A stretch of 64,000 bases of DNA. Origin: Gracilariopsis chorda (taxonomy: Eukaryota; Rhodophyta; Florideophyceae; Gracilariales; Gracilariaceae). The stretch is from positions 248,001 to 312,000 of the forward strand of contig NBIV01000033.1 of assembly GCA_003194525.1 (NCBI GenBank), read 5' to 3'. The position numbers and the translations under genes were made by a program. Below the pieces are notes generated by a model that was not told the DNA's origin, made no database searches, and worked only from the letters and a program-made list of their open reading frames with translations. Positions 45,330 through 58,427 of this stretch are shown piece by piece. The stretch's first letter is position 1. Every line of letters begins with the position of its first letter.

Positions 45330-46250
45330 TTACCCGAGTACTCCTACCAAAGGAAGCAATCCTTCTGGTCCCAGGGTGGTTTTCATTGCATACACCGAGA
45401 TTGCGAGTAGCATGCTGGGATCCATACCAGGTGAGGATATTCTTAGCTTCCTAAACGTTTTCCGAAGGGGTTCATGGTAGCGTTCACCAATTACCATGGA
45501 GGAATGAGAAACAATACCAGTTCGGACAACGTCAATATTTGAAGTCTTAACGACGGAAATTAAATTGTTCCCGAAAGCAGAGCCTTGATCCACTTTTATC
45601 TTATACGGTGTACCAGTGTAGATGATTATCCAGCACTGAATGGTACACTTCCATATGTTCGTAGTAGATACATCTGCTATACGCCGAGCAGCGGAAAACT
45701 GGGTCTGTGCATCTAGCATGTGGAGCACGGGCTTTTCATCGAGGTACATTATGTCAATGACAACTTCTTCATTGAACAGAATGTTTTCTGTACCAAAGGA
45801 GACTTTGGACAGAGTTGGTCTAGCCTGATTCCTTTGAGATGGATCGCACGAGCAGCTGATCTCCTCAAGTTTTTTCTGCGTCTCCTGGGTGGTATCTTCC
45901 GGATGGGCTTTCCTCAGAAGGTTGTACAGCTTTTCGGAAGACCGGTGCAAGAATTGTCGACTCAGTTTGATTACCTGCTGAGAATTGAAACAAGTTAAGA
46001 CCAAAATGGAGTACTGAGCGTAGAGATGCCCTTCGAACTTTGTCAAAGGAATTTGCGAGACACCCATTGCATAAGATGTATCACCTTCATCGACTAAGGT
46101 CCATTTAATTAGCCAATTACTGACGGTGCAAGGGGTCAATGAACGTTGATCAAGTACATCTATCTCCGTTAAGGCTGGAACCCCCGCCGATATTACATCG
46201 AATAGAACCAGTATGGTAGGTATTCCTTTTGGTGTATCCAATGGAATCAT
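45330..46250 (-). pseudogene. D: integrase
   Basis: The core shows acidic catalytic positions in IDIMYLDEKPVLHMLDAQT, VDQGSAF and GERYHEPLRKTFRK. It precedes the reverse transcriptase, the copia order. The fossil is partly open. Confidence 0.65.
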
Positions 46251-46673
46251 TATCGTTCCCTGAGATTTGTATACCGAGAGGGCGAATCTGAGCTTTCGAT
46301 CGGATTGCAGAAGTTGAAATCGTTTCCCAATGCAGTGATGTATCCTACGGGCATCTTAAATACCGATAACGGACCACGGTACGTCTATGTCTACACAACA
46401 TCCAGAGCAGAATCTCTTTTCTGTCTGCTGGATGAGTGAAGTGCTGTAGATAGGAGTAAAGTCTATGAGTTCTTTTCAAAGCCGGCTACGCTTGAAGTGT
46501 TTGTGGTTAGGGATTGCTGCGGAAAGCAGACGATTTTCCTGGATGTATAGAAGAAAGCGCACCTTCTAGGCATCCTGATGAAAACCTGAACGGTCATCTA
46601 AACGAACCTGTTTCTTCGGTACAATACTAACCGTAGGCGGTGAGGATAGTGTAGAGGAATTATTGTTCTGTAA

Positions 46674-48200
46674 TTATCTTTCGTCCACATAGTTCGTTGA
46701 GTTCACTTCCTCAGAGATGTTACGCTCGCCCAAGTGGTCATCAGATGTCAATGCGTAAAAAGTTTCAAGATCTTTGGCCTTAACAACCTCGGAGAGGACA
46801 TTGATAGCTGGATTTCCCTGTTTGAGGGATTGAGCTGCACCATTCCGAAAGCGGATGAACTTCGAACCAGTGGGGTGATCTTTGGCGAATTGGTCTTCGC
46901 TTCCATATATGTGGCACTGCATACGTTTGCCATCTTTCCTAAATGGGGTTGCAGCACTCGTAAGGCGTCCAGGTACGGCCATTTTCGCGGTTGGGTGGTA
47001 CACCAAACTGTTTCTAGAATGTACCCGCGACGAATGATAAGGCATTGCCAAGAATCCTTTTTTCTTCCTCCATTTGAATTTGTTCCCTAAGAGCAGCCAC
47101 AAATCTGTTAAAGGTAAACCGGGTGGTAGTCATCTAGTACAATCGAGTTCTGACCATGACTAGGTGAGCAACGCATTGCACAAAAAGCGTTTCTTATGTT
47201 CGTCCGATCGGAAGTGTGGCAGGGCATGGGGAGTACGAATGTTTATCTTATCCACGAGGTGGGTAAGACTTGAGCCCGAATCGGTAACATCTTTCTCCTT
47301 CATCACCTGATTGGTGGTAATGCCTTCCAGCTCCGCCTGTGTATCGAGTAGATCAGCGTCAGCTTCATACTTTTTGAGCATAACATTCACCATTTCTTGG
47401 AACGGCATTTCCGGAGCGGTGTTTTCAAAAAAGTATTCCCAAACCGGTCCACCAAAGACGTTCACAAAGAACTTCTGCTGTTTTTCAGGAGAGAGCTCGA
47501 AGTGGTGAGAGCATACCTCATAGTCGCCAAGGATGTATGAGATGGATTGCTCTTTCGAACCAGAAAACTTCATATCCTTGACATAGGTGGGAATTGAAGC
47601 GGCTTTCTTCGCAGTATTCCTAGTAGGCTGCATGGGAGGATCTGAAGCGGTGTGGTGTCCAGACGGAGGCACATTATTCTACGTAATTCTCTGTGCGGCT
47701 GGGGAACTCGTGTTCTGAGTCTGCATTCCGAACAGGTTATTCGGAGTTTTCGACTCCGATGAATGATCGTTCTTGACGTAGAACGTTGGAAGTGGTTGTA
47801 ACGGTGAGTATTTACCAGTGCCGAGTTGTTGTGCATATTATAGATTCGCATTATGGATCGACTTGTACGCTTGAACCATCTCAAGAACTTTGTTATTGTC
47901 ACTATCGTAAGTGGAAGATATCCAAACAAAAGCCATGAGACTCGTGCTCTCCCGATCAGCCGGTCATAGGGCATTGACAATAAAGTCAGGTGTCGGAAAG
48001 GCGTTGAAGAACCAAGCAGTTTTATGCAACAGTAGGATCGCATAAGCCCCGTGCCGGAATATTTCTCGACTAAAGATGAGAATCTGTGCTGGTAGAAACG
48101 AGGCAATATCTTCCTGAATGGTCTGTAGATCATGCAAGCCATCAAACTGAAAGACGTTCAGTAGATACTTTGCGATGTCCGAGACGGCATGCGATATGCA
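46674..48200 (-). pseudogene. D: gag and zinc-knuckle region
   Basis: A Gag-like helical segment (KFSGSKEQSISYILGDYEV to HFRSDEHKKRFLCNALL, about 47160-47560) is followed by a degenerate zinc knuckle (QCHIYGSEDQFAKDHP). Broken. Confidence 0.65.
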
Positions 48201-48329
48201 ATCTCTAGGGTTGGAGATATCCAAACGCTTGAGCAGAGCATCACATTGTGCGTTGCGCGCGTCGGCAGAAATCCCCGCCGTGTCGTTAGAACTACGAAGA
48301 CATCAAATCCGGCTTGACGACTTATGCAA

Positions 48330-48662
48330 TGACGGGCCCTTTGCGCTGGCAAGACGCTAAGAGTGTTCCGTATGGTATTCAACCCAAACTGTAGATTAGA
48401 AACCTGTAAGATAGTTGGGTTAGTAGAGTTGAATACACTTAGAAGACCAGAGCTGACAACAACCTCTGTACGCAGCCGGATACTGACAACCGTACTAACC
48501 ATTACTGATAATCTTCAACTTGTCTATCTGTTCTCTTCAGGTTAGAGACAGAGAAGGTGCAGTAGCCAGACTAAATAAACTTTATCACTACCGGAACAGT
48601 CTGTTAGGTTCGATCCGTACGGGAGCTCACGTGAAAGTATGTCTTACAGCCACACATTCACA
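48330..48662 (-). repeat. 5' LTR of element D
   Basis: Homologous to 19615-20011 but without the 64-bp duplication. Its inner edge is set by loss of similarity, so it may be off by some tens of bases. Confidence 0.7.
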
Positions 48663-50103
48663 CTCTGAGCAATGGAGCTCGTTATATCCCACACCTGGTT
48701 TTTGGTGAGGCAGACGATTTGGTCTTGAAAGTTGTTGAAATCACTCATGGGCTCATGTAATTGGTTTTTGCTACTCAAAAGGCCGGTATCTGCATGTTTT
48801 AGTCAGACCTACAAGCTACTGCAGTCAGAAAAATTGTTTTTCACTCCCCACTTAAGTGTGATCGATGAGATGAGAAATCTCACTGCCCTTGCACAGCTAC
48901 TCCATCCAGACATAAAAGCACCTCATTACCAGCTTCTGTTATGCAGCGATGCTAACACACAAAGAGAAGTCGCTCCCTGATCCCCCATGTTCATCCTTCA
49001 CCGTACGAAAACGTCAACTATGGCTCGTAATTCTGATTTTCTGAAACTCAATTTTCTGTCAAACGATCCTCAGAGAGTGGGGAAATCAAGCACTTGATTT
49101 ATCAATTCCTAGGGAACAACTGAAGTTTCTAGATCACAAAATTATTCCACTCGCATGAATGAAACTCCTCTGCGCATATTGATGTATTTGAGTCTGAAGC
49201 GTTACTCTTTGGCCACAGGTGACTGGGTACGCAACCAAATCCGTGATGGTGCTCCGTTTCTTTTTCGATCGACTCACAAATCTTGTATATTTCCGTCGGA
49301 CAAGCTCATATATCTGCGTCAGCGCTGCAAACGAAAGACCCATCAAATATCTGCATTATTAATAGCTGGGGAACTCCAGATTATACCGATCTAGATCCCC
49401 TCAGAAATTAATCCTGCAGATGTCCCGTTACGACGGTTTTGAACTAGCTCTGACTGCGTTGGCCCCCGCGACGCAGAAACGATATTCACAAGTCATGAAT
49501 CGAATTTGGGAATGGTGCGAACAAAATCGGAGAAGCCGCTCTCTAGATGAAATTGAAAGAGTGATTGAGGAGTATTACTTCTCCATCTATCACTCCAACG
49601 AAGGAGCTGGAAAGAGTATCTGTGCCCAGACAAGGACTGCAGTTTAATTTTTTTTGCCCGAATTAAAACGTGAGCTACCGTTTTTGCATGAAGTATTGCT
49701 TGCTTGGGACCGACTAGTGCCTATCCAGCAATACAATCTCTGTGCTCTTGCTTTAGTAGTTGCTGTGGCCTCCTTTGAAAATCGCCTCTACGCGTTCGAG
49801 TTTCGCCGTTCTATCCTGTTCTATTTTGACCTTTACCTACCGTCTAGTGAGTTAATAGCGCTCCAATACCAAGACATACTCCCCGCCGAGTGACATGAAT
49901 CGCATGCTGGAGTCCTGATTTGCTCAGAAGTAAAACCTCCCAGCTACAAGAAAGTGGGATTATTTGGAATCCCAGGCTTTGAAAATGGTTACAACGAGTT
50001 TTTGTGCTATACAAAAAGTGGTCCGAGTTCACAGCCCTTTTCGCTCTGCAATGTGCAGTTCAACGAACGCACTCGTCGTATTAGTCAAAATCCCCTTCGT
50101 TGT
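48663..50103 (+). mobile_element. DIRS-like tyrosine-recombinase retroelement fossil (E), left part
   Basis: About 48732-48980 encodes an RT-connection/RNase H-like segment (LKSLMGSCNWF, LLLCSDANTQ). From 49420 on, a tyrosine recombinase follows, with an N-terminal core-binding domain (TQKRYSQVMNRIWEWCEQN) and the block LPSSELIALQYQDILP of DIRS-type recombinases. Tyrosine recombinase after RT/RNase H is the DIRS signature. The fossil is broken and is cut on the left by element D and on the right by element C. Confidence 0.6.
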
Positions 50104-51016
50104 TGTAGTGCAATACATTCCCGCGTACGGGCGATGGTGAACCTCATATCTGAGGTGTACTCGGTGCGAGCGATGAAGCGGGATGCATGAATTTTAGCCC
50201 CCGTTTACCGGGCTAATTAGCGGTCTGGTTACCCAGGGTGGTTATGGGAACATTCATATTTTGTGGTACTTGCCTGGCAAGGGTGGTGGACACGTGGCTA
50301 CAGCCCCGGCCAGGAGGCCCAAAACGGCTACTTATTTTAGTATAGTTTAGGGGTTAATTTTACTTAGGCTAGTGCACTACCTACTGTACTGCACTGAGCT
50401 AGTACTTGAGCGTCGGCCGCACGGCGGCGAGCTCACCAAGAAAAGTAACAAGAGTTCGGCTCTGACTCTATTCGCCATGCGAAGTGTCTAACTCCTCGCG
50501 GAGGTACACCGCTTGCCCGATAGTTTCACCCGACTCGCACCACCGAGGAGACCGTGCTCGTCGTACCCAGTGGGTTGTGACCACTCGTGGTATTCGTTGT
50601 TGTCGTGTGACCGCCCGTACAGGCCCTATCTCCGCCCCAGTTTTGGGTATTGATATTACCGACGTGTGTCGTGAGACCGTGAGACCATCCCTTCCCCTCA
50701 TATCCCCTAACCGCCGCGCGGTGCGTGTTCGTGTGTGTTTATCGGCACCCCCCTCCGGGGTCTGTTCCCGCTTTCCGCACGCCCCCGTCGGGTGGTCCCT
50801 TTCCCTCTTTTGTTCCACTGTTCGCAGGCTACTTCCGGACCAGCCGTGGTTCCGACCCGTTCTAACCCCTAAACCTCCGAGGTACATCCAGGCTCCCGAC
50901 GGAGTTACACCCGTCATACGGGACACGGAGGGCTCTACCCAGCTGAGCCTACCTCTCCAAGAGAGCAAGGCTTCGAGCTGCCTTGGGTGCCTTTCCCACA
51001 CCGGGATTGCACCACA
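50104..51016 (+). repeat. 5' LTR of chromovirus C
   Basis: It begins TGTAGTGCAATAC and ends GGGATTGCACCACA. The terminal inverted repeat (TGTAGTGCAA/TTGCACCACA) is longer than the usual TG..CA. Confidence 0.96.
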
Positions 51017-51018
51017 AA

Positions 51019-51038
51019 TGGTCTCCCGACCTAGAACG
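51019..51038 (+). promoter_or_regulatory. primer-binding site of chromovirus C
   Basis: TGGTCTCCCGACCTAGAACG lies two bases after the 5' LTR and resembles the sites in A and B. The tRNA was not identified. Confidence 0.75.
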
Positions 51039-51165
51039 GGTTTGGCTTTCAATCCGGCCTGTCGGAAGTCCGCTTCCCCTTTTCCCTTTTATCCCTTTTT
51101 GCTCATTCGTTGAGATTACCAAGCCGTGGGACTGGTGAAGTAAGCCGTGGACGGCTATCTGCAGT

Positions 51166-53207
51166 ATGCTACCCACAGCTCCGAGTTCCCCCAGGAATGG
51201 TCCGCAACGGAACGCCGCAGCGGCGAGATCACGAAGGTCCGTTCCGGAACAACTACTTACCAATGCCGTCGGTCTGGAATCCCAAGGAATCCCATCGGCA
51301 ACCTCGGTGCCTCGAGCCGTGACAGCTGTGGCCACTACGCCACCTCCGGTGGTCGAAACGCCGTCGGCTGTCCCCCCGAGACCAGGGTCGCCTAAGTACC
51401 ATCTCCTCGAGTCGAGAATCGACATTGCCAATGTGGCCCACGCCTCCCTCTCGCAGCAAGTTACCGAGTTGGAACGGCGATGGAGTGACTCCCTGGCTCG
51501 GGATTATTCGGGAGATATTCGTCTCCTGAGAGCTGATGTGAATTCCATTCTGGAGTGTCTGGGTACTCCGGCTGCCTTCGTAGAAGGATATCGGGAGTTC
51601 GTGGAGGAAGTTAAAACCCATATGATGCGGGTAACCGGACGTATGGACACGCTGGAAGCGTTGCTCAGAGAAGACCTGAACGCTCCGAGACAGGAGGAAG
51701 TGAAGGTCATCTCAACCCAACACCGCTCCAGTCACCTCCTCCGTCACCCTGGAAAGAGAGTTCATCGTTATGAAGTTTCGCCAAGTTCCGACTCGGAAAC
51801 AAGTTCGAGTAGCTCGTCTTCGAGATCATCGCGTGAAGGGAGAGGCCGCCGTCGCGGAGAAGAACCTAGTTCGAGGGCTACCTACACCTCCCATGGAGCA
51901 ATCCGTGCGCGGGAGAAAGGTCGCCGTCATTTCGGCTTGAAGGAATTGAAACCGACGAATCCCCTTTACAGGAAGCTGTTGTCCTATCGTTATTACCGAT
52001 TGGAAGACTCTTCGGGCACTCGAAGTTCGAGAAACACCGGTCGGGTGAAGGATCTCATACGTCGTATGAATGTGACGATGCTTAAGCAGAAGTTCTCCGG
52101 TGAAGATCCGATCCTCGTGTTGGATTTTCTGGCCCGCTTTGTGCAGGAAGCAGACGTCCTCGAAATGAGTGAGGCGCAGGCATACGTTGCGTTGCCCTAC
52201 TTTCTTTCAGGAATGGCTGAAGATCAGTACAACTCGGTCAGGGGTTCGTCCAGGGCCTCAGAAGGAGGTGTTACGTGCTGGCCCGAGGCTGTACACTACC
52301 TGCTCAGGTCGTACGCGACGGGAACTGCAATCAGTCAAGCCATCGTGGCGGTTCGCGATACGAAACAGAAGCCTGGTGAAACGGAAACGTGGTATTCAAC
52401 TCGCTTGAATAAAGCGTTTCATCGTTGTGGAAATGTGTTTACCGCTTTTGAGCGTTCCTCCATGCTGGTGGATGGTTTAGATCCTGGTATCAGGGCACTG
52501 GTGTCCCGCTACAGGGAAGAGAAGCGCAAGGCGACGTATCTGGAACTGGTCCAGTACGCGCAGGCTGAGGGTGACACCCTCAGAGCGAGAGACCCGAGGC
52601 GTCGGTCGTCGAAGGCTCTCTTCGTCGAGAACGAGACTTCCTCGGCATCTCTCCCTAACCCGGGACCACCTTCCGGATTTGCGGATAACATCCAGTATCT
52701 TGGCAGTCTTGAACAGTCGTTGGCACCTCGGAACTGCCGTCCACGGTTACACCCCCCGTGGTAGATCCGGCCTTTTACGCAAACCCCGGTCGGGTTCCCC
52801 CAGCCCCGCTAGCCTACGCGTCGAGCGCCACAAGACACTCCCGCCCGGAATGGTCCAACCCGAAGCAACTAGCATTCCAACCACAACACCCTCAGCACCG
52901 CGGAATGATGTCCCACGCCACCGGAACACGTTCAGCCCCGCTGATTTGCTACATTTGTTACCTTGAAGTTCATACTGCGTCGCAGTGTACCCTCCCCATT
53001 CGCGAGATGTGGAAGATCGTGGGAAATTATGAGAATCTCCCACCGGAGCATAAGGCTCGTGTCCCGAGTAATTCGTATGAAGACGCAAAGGCTGCGGTCC
53101 ACAATGCTCAAGCTCGAGAAGCCGCGAAAACCGCGAACGGTAACAACCTTAACCTTTCGGAACGGGCTCAGCCGCACCCAGCGGTCGATTCGGTCCCGAA
53201 AAACTAA
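51166..53207 (+). pseudogene. C: gag
   Basis: A Ser/Arg-rich linker (SETSSSSSSSRSSREGRGRR) precedes the capsid-like core (FGLKELKPTNPLYRKLLSYR, RLNKAFHRCGNVF, YLELVQYAQAEGD). A zinc knuckle, CYICYLEVHTASQC (CX2CX4HX4C), lies near the end. Homologous to Gag of A. Broken. Confidence 0.88.
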
Positions 53208-53209
53208 TC

Positions 53210-56200
53210 TTGGGAGTCTCCCCCACGGGAGGGGTGTCTTCCAAGCCGAAGTTGGAGACGCCTGAGGCGCCACCGCTTCGCTCCCCTGCCAAAATCCTTA
53301 CCAGGAAACTGGCTCAAGAAGACGTGAGCTCGGACCACTTAGTGGCTCTGCGTCGTCCGTGGATACGGTCCCGTAACCTCCGCATCCCGGATCGAGTTTT
53401 GGTAATGGCCAAGAGGAACTATAAAGTTTATAGTGACCTCGGTCTCTCTAACCAGTTCATGGTTCGTCAGTTATCTGTCCTGGATACAGGTGCCGCTCCG
53501 AACCTGATCAGTATCGGGATTATTCCACCCGCCATGCGGAAATGCATTCGCATTGGTCCAAGTCTGGATCTGGCGGACGCTAATAACAACCCGCTCCAGA
53601 CTCTTGGAACAATTCCTCTGGTACTCAGACTAGGCACCTACGTGGTGAAGTTGGACTTCATCGTATGCGATTCTCTTGCTGCACCGGTCATCCTCGGTTG
53701 TGATTTCTGTGACCGCTTCGTGGAAGCTATCCGCCCTCGCTCCAGATCCGTGGAATTGGCCAACGTTTCGACCATCCCGATTGTACGGAAGCCCTTGCGA
53801 CACGCCTCCCGTAAACGGGTACCTTTACCTGCTGCTCAGGAAGCGTCCAATGTGGATCGAGCATCTACGAAGATTCGCGTCGCGGAACCAGTTTCGATCC
53901 CGAAGGAATCTCAGGTGTGGGTCTCAGTAACATCCAAACACCACGGGTTGCAGGTTGTTCAACCGCTCCCCTCGCTCTACGAACAGCGCCGTCTCGCATT
54001 AGCAAATGGGATCGTATCCGTCGAGCCGGACAAACCCTTTAAGGTTCTCGTTGCTAACCTCGGAACTACCACTCAGTGGTTGGTTAAAAACCAGGTCCTG
54101 GGCAACATGCTTCCGCATCCATTGGCTATCCTTCCTACAAAGATTCCGATATCCGACGTTCTCGGAATACAAGACCCTAAGGAGGGGGAGGAGGTCCCGT
54201 TCGTTCCGTTGGATCCCGCCCGGGAAAGTTCAGATTCGACTGTCGAAGAAGCTCAGAAGAGCACGACTTCAGCATCGGCAGATACTGCGTTAGACCCAGA
54301 ACAGGCTTTGGATAAGTTGGACCTGGATCACATTAATGAATCTCATCGTGAGAAGTTTCGTGACATGCTCAGGGACTTTACCGCCATGTGGGACGGTTCC
54401 CTGGGGACGATAGGGGTAACCGAACATCGGATTGATTTGTTGCCGGATACACGGCCTATTGCACAGCACCCGTATCGGGCAGGCCCTAAAGCAAGGGGGG
54501 AAGAGAAATCTCAGGTGGAGAAGATGCTGCGAGCTGGAGTTATCGAAGCAGCACAATCCCCTTGGGCTTCTCCTGTTGTCCTTGTTCCGAAAGCCGATGG
54601 ATCATGGCGTTTCTGTGTGGATTACCGCCGCCTGAATGCGGTTACTGTCAAGGACGTCTATCCGATTCCACGAATGGACGAGTACATTGACTCCCTGGGG
54701 AGCGCAACGGTGTTCACTACCCTCGATGCCATTTCGGGATACTGGCAGGTCCCTATTAGGAAAGAAGATCGTGATAAGACCGCGTTTGTGTGCCATCAAG
54801 GACTATATCGCTTTAAGCGAATGCCGTTTGGACTAACGAATGCCCCAGCTACATTCCAACGGGCAATCGATATCCTCTTGGCGAGGTTCAAATGGACCAG
54901 CTGTCTGGTATACTTGGACGACATTATAGTGTTCTCCAATAACTTGGACGATCACCTGTCCCATGTCCGGGAAGTCTTGACAGTGCTCCGCAACGCAGGC
55001 ATCACCGTGAAGCTGGGAAAGTGTGAGTTCTGCGCCGATTCGGTAAAATATCTGGGGCACATCATCCGCCCCGGACAGCTTTCAATCGATGAAGCAAGAG
55101 TGAAATCACTTTGAGAGGCGAAACATCCGACTAATCAAACGGAGCTTCGATCCTTCCTAGGACTTTGCAATGTATATCGCCGATTCGTCCCGAACTTCGC
55201 CGACTTGTCAGCACCGCTTAACGCACTCCTCCGGAAAGGACAACCTACCGAACTGGACGTCTTTGACGAGGCTGAGTCGTCAGCATTCTCGTCTCTTGTC
55301 GACGCTGTAACGTCCCCGCCAGTTCTGGCCTTACCGCACCCGGACTTACCCTTCGAAGTGGATACTGACTCAAGTGCCCACCAGGTGGGTTGTGCGTTGT
55401 TTCAAGTCACGGAAGAAGGAGAAAGACATCCGATCGGATATTGGTCACGTTCGTTGAACGTTCACGAGCGCAATTACTCGGTGTCCGAGAAGGAGTGTCT
55501 TGCTGTTGTTTGGGCGTTGGCAACGCTTCGCCCATACCTTATGGGTAACCATTTCAAGGTTCACACCGATCACTCGGCCCTCCGTTGGCTACTCGAAATT
55601 CGAGAACCGTCGGGCCACCTCATGCGTTGGCGTCTCCGACTCTCGGAATTTACATTTGATGTCCTCTACAAGAAGGGATCCCTGAATACTCAGGCTGACG
55701 CCCTATCGCGCTTAGGAACATCAGCGGAAACCGAACCGGTCGACGATCTGGAAATACCATGTTTCATGGCACAATCCCCGGAGGGGACGGAAGAAGACGA
55801 CCCAGACGTGAATGGGGATGACATCTGTGACGATATTCTGGCTGCAAACCCTACGGATCCTCCGGATGACCAGGTTGTTCCCATATCCCCTGAGGAAATG
55901 ATCCGTGAACAACAGCAGGATCCTTTCTGTGCCCAGATTCGTGCCCGTCTTAACGGGGGCGCACAGATACCCTTTGCGGTGAACGATCGAGGCTACCTAG
56001 TCAGGTTGCTGACACGGGCCCCACAGATCGTTGTACCTCACACGCTGCAGCAGCGCGTCTTGCATCTATCGCATTACGCGAAGTTGGGTGCACATCCCGG
56101 CGGGAGGAAACTATACCTGACCCTTCGCAGGGACTTCTATTGGCCTGCTATGGCATTTGACTGCTATGCAGTTCGCCGCTCGTGCGTGGAATGTGCGAAG

Positions 56201-57625
56201 AATAATGTGAAACTTCGGAAGTACTCGAAGAAGTTAACACTATTCCCGGCACGGGCGCCACTCGAATATGTCGCTATTGATATCTTGGGCGAGCTTGTCA
56301 AAACCAAACGTGGTTACAAGTATCTTCTCGTCATTACTGACCGCTTCTCAAAGTTGGTGAGAACAGTACCGCTTAAACGGATTACCGCGGACGTGGTTGC
56401 GCGTGCGTTCGTAACCCACTGGGTCTTTACTTACGGCCCGCCGGTACACCTACTCTCCGACAACGGATCTCAATTTACCTCAAAGTTCTTTCAGGACGTA
56501 TGTAGAATCTTGGGAATCAAGAATATGTTTACTACCACCTACCACCCGCAGTGTAACGGACAAGTGGAACGATTCAATCGTACTATGCTCAACGCACTGC
56601 GCGCGTATGTCGCGGATCACCCCATGGAATGGGACTTGTACACGGACGCTATTACGTACGCGTATAACACCCAGGTACACCGGGTCACGACCCTCGCTCC
56701 ATTTGAGCTGGTCCTGTCTCGGATTCCGCCACCCATGGCTATTGAAGCGCAACCGAACGTCTCGGGGTACCCTTCACCAAGGTTATATCGAGATTCCTGG
56801 AAGGAATGGTTGAAGAACATGGTCCCTACCGCCCGAAAGGCTATGGGAAAAGCCCAGGAGGCATACAAACAGAACTTCGACGCGAAGATTCGTTCCCCGA
56901 TACCCCAGGTCTCGGAAGGGGATTCTGTCTTCCTGCGAAAGGAATATTATAATCCCGAAAAGGAGAAGCACCACAAGTTGTCACCGATAGTGAATGGACC
57001 CTATCGGGTGGTTTCCGTCGCCGACGACACAGTCGTACTGGACATCGATAACCAGTTCGAACGCGTCTCACGCGACCGCGTAGCCCACGCGCCTGCGCCC
57101 CCTGAGGGCTCATCAACGCTCGTGACAATCCCGGAGGATGACCTCGTAACTCCGCCAACGGATAATCTGCTTCCGTCCCGCCCACCCGTCTTACCGCACC
57201 CGAAACGGGGACTCTCGGATCTTCCAATTGCCGATCAACCGGTTGGGCGCGCCGCGCGTATCGTGCAACGCACGCTTGACCCCAAACGCCTAACCGTTAC
57301 TCCGCCCGCGGAGGTCCTTCATCCTGAACCCACCGCCCTCTCACCTAAGGAGGGGGAGGGACGGGAATCGATCGCGCCATTGCGGAAGGAAGCGCCGGCG
57401 TCGGACGGTGTCCCGTTTCATACGGCATCGTCGGATGAGCACCCCCGGAGCAGAGAGGAGTTGAACGCATCGCGAAGCGAGAAGGCCGTCTCCGCGGACC
57501 CGGATGCACTCCTGTCGAGCGAGTCGCTGGGTAGCGAAGGAGGAAGTAGTGAACCGGACTCGGTGTGGTCACTTATGTGGCGAATGATATCTCCGAGCAC
57601 GGAGCACATACAACCTCGGTCATAA
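53210..57625 (+). pseudogene. C: pol (protease, RT, RNase H, integrase)
   Basis: In order: protease with LDTGAAPNL (about 53480), reverse transcriptase with LVYLDDIIVFS (about 54905), RNase H with DTDSSAHQVG and TDHSALRWL, then integrase with its zinc finger (HLSHYAKLGAHPGG, CVECAKNNV) and core (AIDILGEL, LSDNGSQF, QCNGQVERFNR). This is the Ty3/gypsy order. Nearly whole, with about one break. Confidence 0.95.
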
Positions 57626-58189
57626 CCAGTTTCGTGGTGAGCTGAAAAGCAACCGCGGACACGGAGAGTGTGGTTGACACTGTGTGCGTTACCGCAGAGC
57701 CCCACAAATGGACACTGTGACGCCACTGTCACGCGGACGAAGCCCGAAGTTCCAAACCGTGGAAAGGTGTACACGTACATACCGCCGGCCGGCGTCAGGA
57801 GTACAGTCAAAACCCGCGTCGTGGAAAGACCGCGCGCGACACTTGCCGCCAGCGGCCAGCCAATCACAGTGTGTGATGCATGGCAATCCGCCTCCTGGCG
57901 TCGGAACCGTAGTGAACCGCCTCCCTCACCGTGAACGGTCAAACTCACCAGAGTTGCACGGGTCGCGTGGGAGAAGAGCTCGCGAGCTGCGAGTCAATAG
58001 GGGAATCCGGTTAGAACGGAAGGCCCTCCCCCCCACAAGGAGAGGATTAGGAAGCGGAAAGACCGCAATGCGGTATCAAGTCCCAGCACTCGCAGCGTCG
58101 AGGAATGCTGACTTTGCCCGCAGGGTCGCGCCAATTTCAGGCAAGTCCCCTCACAGGGTTCTCCCCTTAAGCCCTGCCATGACGGGTCA

Positions 58190-58412
58190 GGAGCCGGCTA
58201 CGTACGACCAGGAGTTTGTCGTTGACCACATCGTGGATCATGTTCTGGACTCCAAAGGAGTGTGGTTTTACCAAATCCGATGGTACGGATACCCCCCGGA
58301 AGAGGACACATGGGAGCCCATTCAGAACCTTCCTCGTTCCAAGGTGATAACCTACCACCGCCGGACGCGGTTCCCACTCCCATCCACTTTGGACATGGCC
58401 CAGGTTGGGTAG
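58190..58412 (+). other. C: chromodomain
   Basis: TYDQEFVVDHIVDHVLDS, then YQIRWYGYPPEEDTWEPI and NLPRSKVITYHRR form a full chromodomain with the aromatic-cage and acidic positions seen in chromoviral integrases. It is separated from the integrase core by about 600 bp of low-complexity sequence and is not read in the same open frame as pol. Confidence 0.85.
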
Positions 58413-58427
58413 GACGATACACTGCAC

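Larger units (their letters stand above)
19615..48662 (-). mobile_element. copia-like LTR retrotransposon fossil (D), host to elements A and B
   Basis: Two related LTRs (about 19615-20011 and 48330-48662) bracket coding remnants on - in copia order: gag, zinc-knuckle region, integrase, reverse transcriptase, RNase H. Without the two inserted chromoviruses the element would be about 6.2 kb, normal for the superfamily. B sits in its reverse-transcriptase region and A in its RNase H region, each with an exact 5-bp duplication. It is broken in many places and is the oldest layer of this block. No target duplication for D itself could be found. Confidence 0.8.
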
